DNA from: Apostichopus leukothele
Lineage: Eukaryota; Echinodermata; Holothuroidea; Aspidochirotida; Stichopodidae
NCBI GenBank assembly: GCA_010014835.2
Contig: JAAAKB020000012.1
Coordinates: 367,390 to 391,556, forward strand
Direction of reading: 5' to 3'
DNA length: 24,167 nucleotides
Numbering within the stretch: the stretch's first letter is position 1; each line of letters begins with the position of its first letter. Of the stretch, positions 9,801 through 17,467 are shown piece by piece. Under the pieces are notes generated by a model. That model was not told where the DNA came from. It did no database searches and was given only the letters and a program-made list of their open reading frames with translations. Made by a program: the position numbers and the translations under genes.

Positions 9801-12261
9801 CCGCACATGGGTAACTTCAGCGACATAGAGGGAGAGCTGTCCATCGTCACCACCCCGCCTCTGCTGGAGTCTCCGGAGGCGGCCAAGAAGGCGGAGAGTT
9901 CAGTGACGAGCAGTAGCAGCAGCAGCAAACAGGAGACGGACTCACAAGAGAAGAGCCTGTCGTCCTTGACCTCGGAGGCCACCAAGACGATAACCCAACT
10001 CTTGAAGAGGTTCACCTCCACCACCGTGACCAGCAAGGGGGTCGCACCTCCCAAGAGGAGCACCACCACGTCGGTGGCAGATTCCACTCAGTCCGTCAGT
10101 TCGTCGGGCTCCGTGGACTTGTCATTCTCAGCGGATGCGATGGAAGAGGAGGTCACCAAAGAACTGAACGAGGAAGACATTGAGAGCTCTGCGGTTGACC
10201 TGTACAACAAAAACTCCAGAGAGAAGGTTAGTAACTTTCAAACTAAAACAAAACCTACACTAATAATGTCAGTGAGATCAGTGAAGGTGAGGATTGACTT
10301 CAGTGTACGGTTGGTTCCTGGTTTACCATGGTGGTAGATTTGAAGAATATACACCAAAGAAAAGGGAAAAAAACTGATGAAAAGGTGTTCTAAGAAATTG
10401 TCATCTTCACTTAGTAGTTGCAGTTTCACTTTCAAAGAAAATTTCAAGGATGTCCTGATTACAGAAAAGTTTGATCTCATACGGCGGGGCAAAATGCATG
10501 GTGATCATGTACTGGGTAATCTGCTGAAGGTGTGAGACACCGATGCAAACATTTGCTAATAATTTTACTATTTTTAAAGAATCGCACTTGTGTGAACAAA
10601 TACCTGTCGAATGTCTGTCAGTACAGGCCCGAGATGAATTAATCTCTCAGGATGGGTCTTGGCTTGTCCGTGATAACCATGGAATAAAAATAATCAGACT
10701 TTGATGTAAGATGGAATCTTTAGTAGTGGAGGTAAATGTGGTGTTCATCATTCATGGTCTTCTCTGAGGTCCCAGTCTCAAGCAATGGGTGTGTGGGGGG
10801 AGGGAGGGGGTATGGAGTGAGTTCAACATGAGAGGGTGGGACGGGGCCTGGTGGAAGAAACAAGGAAAGGGTACTAAGCAGTTTTCGTCTTCACTTAGTA
10901 GTTACAGTTTCACTTGCAACAATTTTTGAGAAAGTCTAAAGGATATCAGGAAGACGGAATGGTTCATCTCATGAAGCGTGCAAAACCTCTTCCCCCATTG
11001 TTCGTTTGTAGTAGAAATGACATTATTTGACAGGATGCAGTCATCCGAGGTATCCCTCACCAAACTTTAATGTTGACCAGTCATTCTTCTATCATTTGAT
11101 GAGAACATGTGTGTTTCCTTTGGTACATTTTTCTTTAATTTTTTTTTTTTTTTTAATTCAGTACTTGAAGAAACTTTACCATCAAGAGAGAGTTGTGGAG
11201 GAGGTGAAATTGGCTTTAAAACCCTTTTATCAGAAGAAAGAAGTCACCAAAGATGAGTTTAAGGATATCATGAGGAAAGCTGTCCACCAGGTGAGTTCTC
11301 GCTCTAACTTTTGTCGGTACATCTGAGGGCGCCGTTTTCTGTCTGGCGAATAGACCAACACGAAGGGTGTACCATCTTCACAATTTAAAAGTTTTAAGTT
11401 AGGTTTGCACCTTTCTTTTGATTGTCAATGGTGTAATACCCAACTTATAAAATTGTATGTTTTCCATCATTTTCTACTTGCAGAAGAATGCAAGCATTAT
11501 ATTCTACCCCACCACCCTCCCCCCCCCCAAACAAAAAATTACCATTCACACATTTAGTAGCGCAAGTTATGAGGCCTGTGTATGCACAATTATGTTGATG
11601 TACTAGTGTATTATGGAAAATGTCTATGAAAGAAATCTTTTCACTTTTATCCTGCTGCACTGCCATTGGTGATTGCATCCAGGCCTGGCCTATGTTGCAT
11701 GTGAAAGCAGCAAAAGCTTTACTTTGTTATCCCTTTTTTATTTTAAATCAATCAGTAATTAAAAGTAATAAGGATAAATTGTCAGTATGTTGCACGTTTT
11801 GTGGCGTCGAGGAGTAATATTTCACATGAAACCATTGAGTATTAGACCTGCAGATACTGGCTTGTGGAAAGCCAGATCAGTCCGCCAGGGAGAGTTATGT
11901 CACAGCGCCCCCATTTTGGTCTTTTTTTTATTAAGTGCAGGCCTATATTATGAAAAACAAAGAATATAGTCTTCTTAAATCCCATGCTCTCCCTGGACCC
12001 TCTAGTCGACCACATTAACCTCAATGGAAACTTGTACTGTATCCATGGCAACTTGAAAATACCCCGCCTCTGACATTCTCTTCTCTCTCGTTCTCATCTT
12101 TCTAGGTGAGCCACAGCAAAAGCGGGGAGATAAATCCGGTCAGGATCAGGTCCCTCGTAGAGGGCTACGTCAAGAAATTCCAGTACTATCGGAAGCACTC
12201 AAAGAAACCCTCTTCTGTAAAAACGCTGGTCAACAAGGGCAAGGACATTGGATTGAAATGA
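840..12261 (+). CDS. PHRF1: PHRF1, PHD and RING finger domain protein, 5' partial, nine exons
   Basis: Exons seen: 840-986, 1913-2057, 3050-3201, 3948-4369, 4664-4714, 5512-5657, 6259-10226, 11162-11290, 12106-12261 (TGA at 12259). All introns are GT/AG, and the 5316 coding bases keep one frame, giving 1771 residues. Residues 1-9 hold the last RING ligand (CPVDR). Residues 48-~95 are a C4HC3 PHD finger ([26 protein letters not shown]), with the first intron between its first two cysteines. A Lys/Arg-rich block (about residues 155-225) should be a nuclear signal. The motif [13 protein letters not shown] and the tail around [10 protein letters not shown] are hallmarks of PHRF1. In vertebrates this protein is a nuclear E3 ligase linked to TGF-beta signalling and DNA repair, and its tail binds the phosphorylated polymerase II C-terminal domain; I infer the same role here. 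The RING first half and the start codon lie upstream of the window. Family assignment is firm; individual splice sites are by eye. Confidence 0.93.
987..1912 (+). other. PHRF1 intron between RING and PHD exons
   Basis: A GTAAAA donor follows GAG at 986, and a TTTTAG acceptor precedes 1913. The sequence is AT-rich with no recognisable repeat or exon; open frames inside it look random. Confidence 0.7.
1913..2057 (+). other. PHRF1: PHRF1 exon carrying the PHD zinc finger
   Basis: The exon opens after TTTTAG and ends before GTAAGT. It encodes seven of the eight PHD zinc ligands. The first cysteine (TFCE) is at the end of the preceding exon. Ligand spacing is C-x2-C, then C-x2-C, H-x2-C and C-x2-C, with the usual Trp two residues before the penultimate cysteine. 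All zinc ligands are intact, so the finger should fold. PHD fingers of this type commonly read histone H3 tails; which mark this one reads is not evident from sequence. Confidence 0.92.
2058..3049 (+). other. PHRF1 intron after the PHD exon, with a dispersed repeat
   Basis: The donor is GTAAGT at 2058 and the acceptor is CTTCAG ending at 3049. The first half looks unique. The second half holds a dispersed repeat, described separately. Confidence 0.7.
2628..2960. repeat. Dispersed repeat, AATAAT head with GCGCTTTT motif, class uncertain
   Basis: The segment starts with an ATA/AAT microsatellite and GTAAAGCGCTTTTATCC. It passes a CTCAGAAGCACT motif and continues with a phrase around GTGTTCCAGAGCTGTGGAGC and a GTTCCCCATAGGTGGA motif. 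I recognise this arrangement from interspersed repeats of many marine animal genomes, but I cannot name its family. It may derive from a non-autonomous element. Ends are approximate, and no target duplication was found by eye. Confidence 0.45.
3202..3947 (+). other. PHRF1 intron
   Basis: It has a GTGAGT donor, and GTTGCAG ends at 3947. The content is AT-rich with no repeat or exon that I recognise. Confidence 0.7.
3948..4369 (+). other. PHRF1: PHRF1 exon with Lys/Arg-rich nuclear-targeting block
   Basis: The exon starts in phase 0 and ends in phase 2 before GTGAGT. Its first half encodes a strongly basic run with repeated [11 protein letters not shown] phrases, probably a nuclear or nucleolar signal and nucleic-acid contact. 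Its second half encodes [10 protein letters not shown] and [13 protein letters not shown], which match in style the region of vertebrate PHRF1 reading ...LSLFGDPY.... A second, fully open overlapping frame (3905-4180) exists only because of the purine bias. Confidence 0.85.
4715..5511 (+). other. PHRF1 intron with a duplicated acceptor region
   Basis: A GTAAGT donor follows the 51-base mini-exon 4664-4714. The intron ends at a CCTAG acceptor that has a near-copy 56 bases upstream. Otherwise the sequence is AT-rich and unremarkable. Confidence 0.65.
5441..5521 (+). repeat. Two-copy repeat of a 3' splice site, 56-bp offset
   Basis: Positions 5441-5465 (AGTCTCTTGTCCTAGGTTGG then TTAAG) recur at 5497-5521 with only a few changes. 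The second copy contains the acceptor used here, giving Leu-Val-Lys-Pro after the junction. It also offers a tandem AG six bases earlier (5504-5505) that keeps frame and would add two residues. The first copy also contains CCTAG. Confidence 0.7.
5658..6258 (+). other. PHRF1 intron before the giant exon, with a LINE remnant
   Basis: The donor is GTTTGG at 5658, a weak match. The acceptor at 6257-6258 follows a (CT)n pyrimidine tract. The middle is occupied by a decayed LINE fragment; the rest shows nothing recognisable. Confidence 0.7.
5795..6018 (+). mobile_element. LINE remnant: C-terminal part of a reverse transcriptase ORF
   Basis: Three frames in turn resemble the well-known end of CR1/L2/jockey-type reverse transcriptases. 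They give NCNSL, then [14 protein letters not shown], then LQELHWLPI, then [16 protein letters not shown]. The last two correspond to the LHWLPV...FKILLLTYKALHGL motif of such LINEs. The reading frame changes at least three times, once between each pair of matched segments, and one frame ends in TGA at 5868, so it is a dead 5'-truncated copy inside a host intron. Exact clade is not determined. Confidence 0.72.
6259..10226 (+). other. PHRF1: PHRF1 giant internal exon (disordered, charged region)
   Basis: This 3968-base exon begins after a CT-repeat pyrimidine tract and TTTCTAG, and ends before GTTAGT. It encodes about residues 355-1677. In order it holds an acidic, Ser/Arg-rich stretch; repeated short Ser/Gly/His phrases near 7010-7070; alternating acidic and basic blocks; an aromatic-rich island (7917-8090); a long Glu/Arg/Lys helix-like repeat (about 8380-8640); an RS-rich stretch (8690-8810); Lys-rich blocks (9090-9280); and a Ser/Thr/Glu-rich end. 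An SR-like composition fits the early description of the vertebrate protein as a CTD-binding SR-like factor. Vertebrate PHRF1 also has a large internal exon. The antisense open frames here are shadows of the purine-biased coding strand. Confidence 0.9.
10227..11161 (+). other. PHRF1 intron with internal spaced repeat
   Basis: The donor is GTTAGT; the acceptor is ATTCAG after a long T run. Open reading continues 111 bases past the donor by chance. A repeated segment lies at 10404 and again at 10888. Confidence 0.7.
10404..10985. repeat. Pair of diverged direct repeats, 484 bp apart
   Basis: TCTTCACTTAGTAGTTGCAG at 10404 recurs as TCTTCACTTAGTAGTTACAG at 10888. Each is followed by TTTCACTT, then looser similarity through TTTGAT/GGTTCATCTCAT and a GCAAAA word about 80-90 bases on. 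Copies would be about 10404-10497 and 10888-10985. They may be two insertions of one short element or a segmental duplication. Confidence 0.55.
11162..12261 (+). other. PHRF1: PHRF1 C-terminal SRI-like, CTD-binding domain (two exons and stop)
   Basis: Exons 11162-11290 and 12106-12261 both meet at phase 0. They encode a helical segment with [20 protein letters not shown] at its start, then KEEFK-type and IMRKAVHQV residues, then [20 protein letters not shown] and a basic tail ending DIGLK before TGA. The [10 protein letters not shown] core is the strongest signature of PHRF1 and occupies the same C-terminal place as in vertebrates. The acceptor of the first exon follows an uninterrupted run of 16 or more T. 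Confidence 0.92.
11291..12105 (+). other. Last PHRF1 intron
   Basis: It has a GTGAGT donor and ends TCTTTCTAG at 12105 after a CT-rich tract. It contains a C-run near 11518-11527 and a near-palindrome GTATCCATGGCAAC at 12039. No exon or mobile element was recognised. Confidence 0.7.
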
Positions 12262-13575
12262 AACGAAACTTCAGAAAAGTCCCCCAAAAGAAAAAAAGGT
12301 GGTTTTCGCCGTGGTGACCCGTATCGAACGCAGCGTACACGTCGGTCGCCAAGACTGCGTTATTTGCAACATGTAGCCAAAACAGCTTGTAACCGCTAAC
12401 GGTCAGACTCTCGTAGAAAAGACGGCCGAAAATCGTTTTTGGGTTTGAGCATTTGAGTCTAGTGACAGAGATGTTTGTGAGTGGAAGTGAAATCATGTAA
12501 AGAGAGCGTTTTTTTTTGTTTTTTTTTGTAAAACTATTATTTATCGTTTTGCGGAAAATTCATCGAGCAAGCTACGAGTCCAGGGATGATGGGAACAGGT
12601 CGGGCCGGCCGATTCTAAGCAGGGGTACATTTTGTGGGCGTCGTTAAAACTTTTCTCGGAATGATATAATTCAGCAACGGTACGACACACGTGACCGATG
12701 GATGCTCGTCGTGTCAGAGTACGAAACATGATCAAGGTTTAATTCCAACTTTCATGGCATGTTGTAAGATTCACAGAGAAAAGTGTTTTTTATCCATGAA
12801 AATGTCTGGGTATGTTCGATTCATTAGTTATGGCAAGTGTAGAGCCTGGGTTAAATTTGTGGGGGATTGGAGGGGAGGGGGTTGGGTTTGGTAGGGGAAG
12901 GAATCTGACAAAGAAGCCATACTTAATTGTTTTCCTTCTTTCAAATCATATCTCCAAAAATGATTTGCTTGTTTTCTCTGAAAAAAAGTTAAGTTATGTT
13001 TATAGGGAAATCTTAGGGACTTATGGGAAATTTGTTTAACATAATACACTTCTCCACACAAAAAAAAGTGAAAACTATAGTTAAACTATAGTTTGAAGCC
13101 CAAGGGTCTCAGACATTATTGGTAAGATTGTCCGGTTGTTATTCTTGGAAATAGTGACTAAAATAAGCTTTTTGTAAATATCCAGTCAGGATGTTTTTCG
13201 GTTACAACATAAATATGTAGAGATTGATTCAACCTTAGGGAAGTGGTTAACAGTCGAGAAGGATTAAATGTGGATCAGAGGATAACCTGACCTTGAAGGT
13301 TTAATGAGCTTGTTGTATTTATTAAGTATCATAATCAAAGTAGAAAAACAACAGACAGGAAATTGGTCGATTTTTAGTCTGAGAATTTGAAAAATGTATC
13401 GAGAATTCAGAATCGGATTGATCCCTCGGCTTCTGTCGAGTATCTTGGTGTCGTTGATTTTAAGTAGAAAAAAAAACAACTTGTGCGCTCAAACCACGGA
13501 AGTATTTACCCTACAGGCATGATCAAAATTGACATGGTTTGTTGAATAAAGTGTTAGGTTTAACCATAACTTTCT
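12262..13575 (+). other. PHRF1: Probable PHRF1 3' UTR
   Basis: Non-coding sequence follows the TGA and reaches the first good AATAAA on the plus strand at 13545-13550. If used, it gives a 3' UTR of about 1.3 kb. The region contains T-runs near 12512-12527 and a short AACTATAGTT hairpin-like repeat near 13071-13094. The true cleavage site is not visible from sequence. Confidence 0.5.
13545..13550 (+). terminator. Candidate polyadenylation signal AATAAA for PHRF1
   Basis: The canonical hexamer in TTGAATAAAGTG is the first on the plus strand after the stop codon. A GT-rich stretch (GTGTTAGGTT) begins at once downstream, which suits a downstream element. Confidence 0.45.
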
Positions 13576-13809
13576 CATGTGTTTCGCATAGGACATCCTT
13601 TGGCTATTTCGTATCAGATACTAAAGGGTATGTTTTTGACGTCGTCTTTCATAGACCAGGGTTTCCCCCCCCCCCCAGATTGTTTGCGGCCCAGGCCAGA
13701 TCTGACCTGTCCAAAAAAATAATCGGCCCCGCAATCTTGCCGCCGGCGTTATCGGGTATGCTATCTCGTTAAGGCCTTAGACTTGAAAGGAGACGTTTTC
13801 ATTCTGCCT
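13576..13809. other. Intergenic sequence, higher GC, poly-C run
   Basis: There is a run of about a dozen C near 13666-13677 and a GC-rich stretch with GGCCCAGGCC and GCCGCCGGCG. It ends at an assembly gap. Nothing codes convincingly. Confidence 0.4.
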
Positions 13810-13909
13810 NNNNNNNNNNNNNNNNNNNNNNNNNNNNNNNNNNNNNNNNNNNNNNNNNNNNNNNNNNNNNNNNNNNNNNNNNNNNNNNNNNNNNNNNNNN
13901 NNNNNNNNN
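13810..13909. other. Assembly gap of exactly 100 N
   Basis: One hundred undetermined bases. This round number is the usual placeholder for a gap of unknown size. The gap abuts a tandem array, which probably caused the break, and separates PHRF1 from everything to the right. Confidence 0.97.
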
Positions 13910-14203
13910 ATAGAAAGCTTGAAAAGATAGAAATGATGATAGGAAGCTTGAATTGATGATAGAAAGCTTGAAAAGATAGAAATGATGATAGGAAGCTTGA
14001 ATTGATGATAGAAAGCTTGAAAAGATAGAAATGATAATAGGAAGCTTGAATTGATGATAGAAAGCTTGAAAAGATAGAAATGATTATAGGAAACTTGAAT
14101 TGATGATAGAAAGCTTGAAAAGATAGAAATGATGATAGGAAGCTTGAATTGATGATAGAAAGCTTGAGAAGATAGAAATGATGATAGGAAGCTTGAATTC
14201 CTG
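13910..14203. repeat. 49-bp minisatellite array, six copies plus
   Basis: The unit begins ATAGAAAGCTTGAAAAGATA and contains two AAGCTT-bearing half-units. Copies start at 13910, 13959, 14008, 14057, 14106 and 14155, a strict 49-base period with very few substitutions. High identity implies recent expansion or homogenisation. The left edge is cut by the gap, so the real copy number is unknown. Confidence 0.93.
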
Positions 14204-14612
14204 TTTTCCTTTCACAATGTCAAATGCAGCATTTTTCTCTCATATTGTTTTCCAGGAAATATGGAAAAAAAGAATTCCCTACCCACTCCCTTCTCTCTCT
14301 CTCCAGTCCTGTCCATCACTGGAACTCCAATACTAGTTTAACGGAAACGTGTAACTTCTAATATTGGAACACAATACATAATGTCAATATGTTAGCAATT
14401 AAGATATAAATAGAATAAATAGGAAATTAGGGACACCGATACCATACCTTCAATAAAGATTAATGAATGAAACATCTAGTATTTTGTACAGTGAGAGAGA
14501 GAAAGAGATCTGATGATAGGAAGCTTGTATTCCTGTTTTCCTTTCACATTGTCAAATGCAGCATGTTTCTCTCATATCGATTTCCAGGAAATGTGGAAGA
14601 AAAACAATTCCT
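14181..14612. repeat. Direct repeat pair of about 100 bp, 332 bp apart
   Basis: The end of the last minisatellite unit and the next 80 bases (14181-14281) recur at 14513-14612. Shared words are ATGATAGGAAGCTTG, TTCCTGTTTTCCTTTCACA, GTCAAATGCAGCAT and TTTCCAGGAAAT. The second copy starts with the same minisatellite half-unit, so the 49-bp array seems to sit inside a larger repeating unit of about 332 bp. The spacer (14282-14512) shows nothing else that I recognise apart from an AATAAA at 14452. Confidence 0.8.
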
Positions 14613-14761
14613 GATGCCTCTGATATTCAATTTCTAAAACAATTCTTCTTCTCTATCCAATAGACTACAATGGTCTGATGTGAGCCACTCCAGAGTCTGT
14701 TGACTATCATCAGCCAGCCTCGAACCTCCTTAAACCATCGGTATCTTCTGATCGTAGGGGT

Positions 14762-15611
14762 ATGATGGCCGGTTTAGAGGTAGTTACTACAGCCATAGAG
14801 CGAATGAAAATGGACAGCCCAACTTCAAATTCATCGGATTGCACACTTCGCACAAACACATCCTTCTCAAACCATTCTAGGACGAGCTCGGGTTTCCATA
14901 GCCAGGGAATCATGGACGGTACGGTGATCGAGTCGGAGATCCACCACGGCAGTCTAGAGACATTGAACACCAGTTTCCACGAGTTTGACTGCGCGGAACG
15001 CTACCCGAGGCTCGTGGAGCTGGGACGCGCCCCGTGGACGGACGAACAGGTGGAAATCGTGCTCCAGAACTGCGAAGAACTGAAGAGACAGTCTCGCGTC
15101 ATCTCGTACAGCTCCGTGCAGAGGTTGTCCTACCTGCTGCAGAGACCTCTCATCAGGATCGTCCGGGAAGCGAGGCGACTCAGTCTCACGTTCCACAAAT
15201 GTACGAAGCACGACATCGCGGCAGCCATGAAGATCGTCCTGTCGTACAATCTTGCGGACAACTGCCTCAAGGCAGCAACCAAAGCACTTTCCTCTTACCA
15301 AATGAACGCAGGCATATTCAAACAGTGCAAAAAGAAACGTGCCGGCCTGACCTTCTCCGTGGGCCAGTTCTTCCGATGGATGCTCGACGCCAAGGTCGCC
15401 GCCACGGTCGACGACCACGCAGCGGTCTGTCTGGCAGCCTGCATAGAGCACCTGGCAACAGAGATAGTCAAGAGAGCCTCTTTAATTTACGTCGGGAAGG
15501 ATTCGGACGAATTCACCATGGAGATGCTGGAGTTAGGCGTCTCGGATGATGCAGAGACTTGGGGCCTACTTCAACCGTTTGAACATCTCATCTGCGGTAG
15601 GAACGCATCAG
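14762..15611 (+). CDS. ABTB2: ABTB2/ABTB3-type ankyrin and BTB protein, first coding exon only
   Basis: ATG at 14762 (a second at 14765 has a better +4 G) opens a frame that ends at 15611 in phase 1 before GTGAGT, 283 residues. A possible acceptor, CCAATAG at 14663, suggests a spliced 5' UTR. Residues 1-85 are Ser/Thr-rich and not conserved to my eye. From residue 91 the protein matches the N-terminal region of vertebrate ABTB2 and ABTB3 (BTBD11): PWTDEQVEIVLQ, RLSYLLQRPLIRIVREARRL, LTFSVGQFFRWMLDAKV, and WGLLQPFEHLICGRNASG at the exon end. In that family this part forms a histone-fold-like domain, followed by ankyrin repeats and BTB domains that are not in this exon. ABTB2 versus ABTB3 cannot be decided. 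Base composition is markedly GC-richer than flanks, as expected for a conserved exon. Confidence 0.88.
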
Positions 15612-17148
15612 GTGAGTAAGAGATATATATGTAATAGGCTATCGATCTGTTCAGTTTCCATGAGAACGAGAAAACTAATCCATATCTCAGGGACCTGCGA
15701 GGTGATAGAAAAAGAAAATGAAAAACATAAAAATAAACACTTGTAAGCACTGAATCCGGGTCGGCTGTAAGTTGAAAGTTTGACCCATTGAGCGGTATTT
15801 ACATGCATAGATCTATAGTTCTGAAGGTGTTAATACTGGAATTTTAGTTGATTAGGCCTTTAGAAGTAACTTGGTAGATAAATTTGTAAGTGGGAGGATG
15901 GGAACGTATTAACTTAACCATGATGTGGATCATGGGGATGGGCCTGGGGAGGGGAGGGGGGTAGTGCCGTTACTAATATTTAAAGGGGTAATTGGAGTGC
16001 ATATGTTGAATGGAGACGAGCAAACTTGTTTTGTTGTTATTAAGTATACCCAAACAAATATAAAGTTAGTTTCCATGGTAACAATGAACAGCTGTGTTAG
16101 CAGAGGATCAGGGCTGGCTGGTAGGTTACTTGAAAGTATGCATTTTACAGTGTTGATATATATGGTTTGGGTACAATCTATAATGTCAAACATCAGAAAA
16201 AGAAAGTCGCAAAGCTTGTTGTAATGGCGAGATGGAATCAAAGGCCAAAGGTTTATAGTAAATTCTTTTGAAACTAAAATTGGAAGACTTGCGAATGCAT
16301 TGAAAGATCCATATGTTCCATACCACATGTATCCGAAGGTGCTAGCTATCTCTTTCAGTCCAACTTTTTGCGATTGTCTTTTGTCGGTAAAATAGCGGCA
16401 AAACTGTACCATATTCACAGTAGAATAAAAAATTAAAAGCACACAATGGAGGGCTAGAAGAGCCTTGTGATCTCCTGGTGGTGACATTGTTATCTCCTAC
16501 TAAAACAGGGCTCCTACCGTAGCCAGCCGAACTTGATACATGCCACTAATCCTGGGTTGATAGGTTTCTCAGCAAGACAGCCCTTAGGAGATTGCCATGG
16601 TAACAAGAATAGAGACTGAAAACCCATAGGGTTTCTGTTTAATCATTGATGACAATCAAGGTCCCCCTTACTGTGCTAATAGTTAATAACCCTTCCTCCG
16701 AATCAGGTCACAGATAATCTTCTTTCCCTAATGACATCCTCGGATCAGCTGGGTATCTCAACCACCTTGTAAAAGGTCAACCTCTTGATGATAACCTACT
16801 GAAAAATTTTGCTAGATGCATGGATGAACTGGTCACAGACAATACAAAAATTCTTTGCTTTTCAAATTATTGTGAATTTGAAACATGTTGGCTTCTCTAA
16901 AGGGGGGCTGGTTGTTTTTTGGATTTTAACTGTTAAATTTGGTAGGAGTCCATCATTTACTTACTTTTCTGGTAGTATTGTTTATAACTTCTGTCAGTGC
17001 TTGAAATAACAGCAAGCTCTCTGGTCTTGGTCTGTCTGTCACTTCTCAAGTTGACATTTACAAAGTTCTGTGAGAATGTAGCTAGTATATCAGGGTATAT
17101 ATCAGAGTATCAGGGTATCAGGGTATATCAAGGTATAGAGTATATCAG
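15612..17148. other. Non-coding stretch, probable ABTB intron
   Basis: After the GTGAGT donor the sequence is AT-rich. It contains a G-rich patch at 15936-15962, a 185-codon minus-strand open frame (15930-16487, see findings) and a TATCAGGG-type minisatellite at 17085-17150. No plus-strand exon continuing ABTB was recognised. Confidence 0.5.
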
Positions 17149-17150
17149 GG
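17085..17150. repeat. Irregular minisatellite of TATCAGGG units
   Basis: TATCAGGGTA-like words repeat about seven times with variable spacing and lead directly into the tRNA-like head of a SINE at 17149. Confidence 0.7.
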
Positions 17151-17384
17151 AGTGTTAGCTCAGTGGTGCCTTTCAATCATAAGGTCCCGAGTTTGAGTCA
17201 CTCCAAGATTAATGTATGTCGTTTAGTTACAGAGATGTTGACAATTCCTAATCATGGATGTTACATATGAATCTAAGAGACTGACTTAGGTCAGCTTGCG
17301 GCTTTGATAAGCCAATGATGGCTTCTTTGCGAGTTCCTGCTTGCAGGAGGATCTAAAATACATACATACATACATACATACATT
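17149..17384 (+). mobile_element. tRNA-derived SINE with (CATA)n tail
   Basis: The head has an A-box-like TTAGCTCAGTGGT and a B-box-like GAGTTTGAGTC. GGAGTG at 17149-17154 is a perfect complement of CACTCC at 17199-17204, recalling a tRNA acceptor stem. The tRNA part is only about 56 bases and its T stem does not pair well, so it is not a working tRNA. A roughly 140-base body follows (including GGTCAGCTTGCGGC and GAGTTCCTGCTTGCAGGAGG), and the element ends in CATA repeats from about 17361. Boundaries are approximate and no target duplication was seen. It would be mobilised by a partner LINE. Confidence 0.75.
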
Positions 17385-17467
17385 TATAACGACAATACAC
17401 ATAATGTTGTACACTACACCAAAGGCGTTTAGCTTTCAAATGTTCACACGCAAGAAGGACACGTTAC

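Noticed and set aside
13071-13094. AACTATAGTT inverted/direct repeat as a terminator or transposon end
   Set aside because: Too short, in an inferred 3' UTR, with no partner inverted repeat nearby.
14404-14412. TATAAATAG as a TATA box for the ABTB gene
   Set aside because: It is about 350 bases upstream of the ATG, between repeat copies, and in AT-rich sequence where such words are frequent.
14452-14457. AATAAA as the end of an upstream transcript
   Set aside because: It is inside the 332-bp repeat unit, with no gene reading into it on the plus strand after the gap.
12039-16604. Further X-box-like palindromes at 12039, 16069 and 16591
   Set aside because: Each deviates from the RFX consensus by at least one base. 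By rough estimate a few such near matches are expected by chance in a window of this size.
17149-17204. A genuine tRNA gene
   Set aside because: Too short, with a poorly pairing T stem, and followed by a SINE body and CATA tail.
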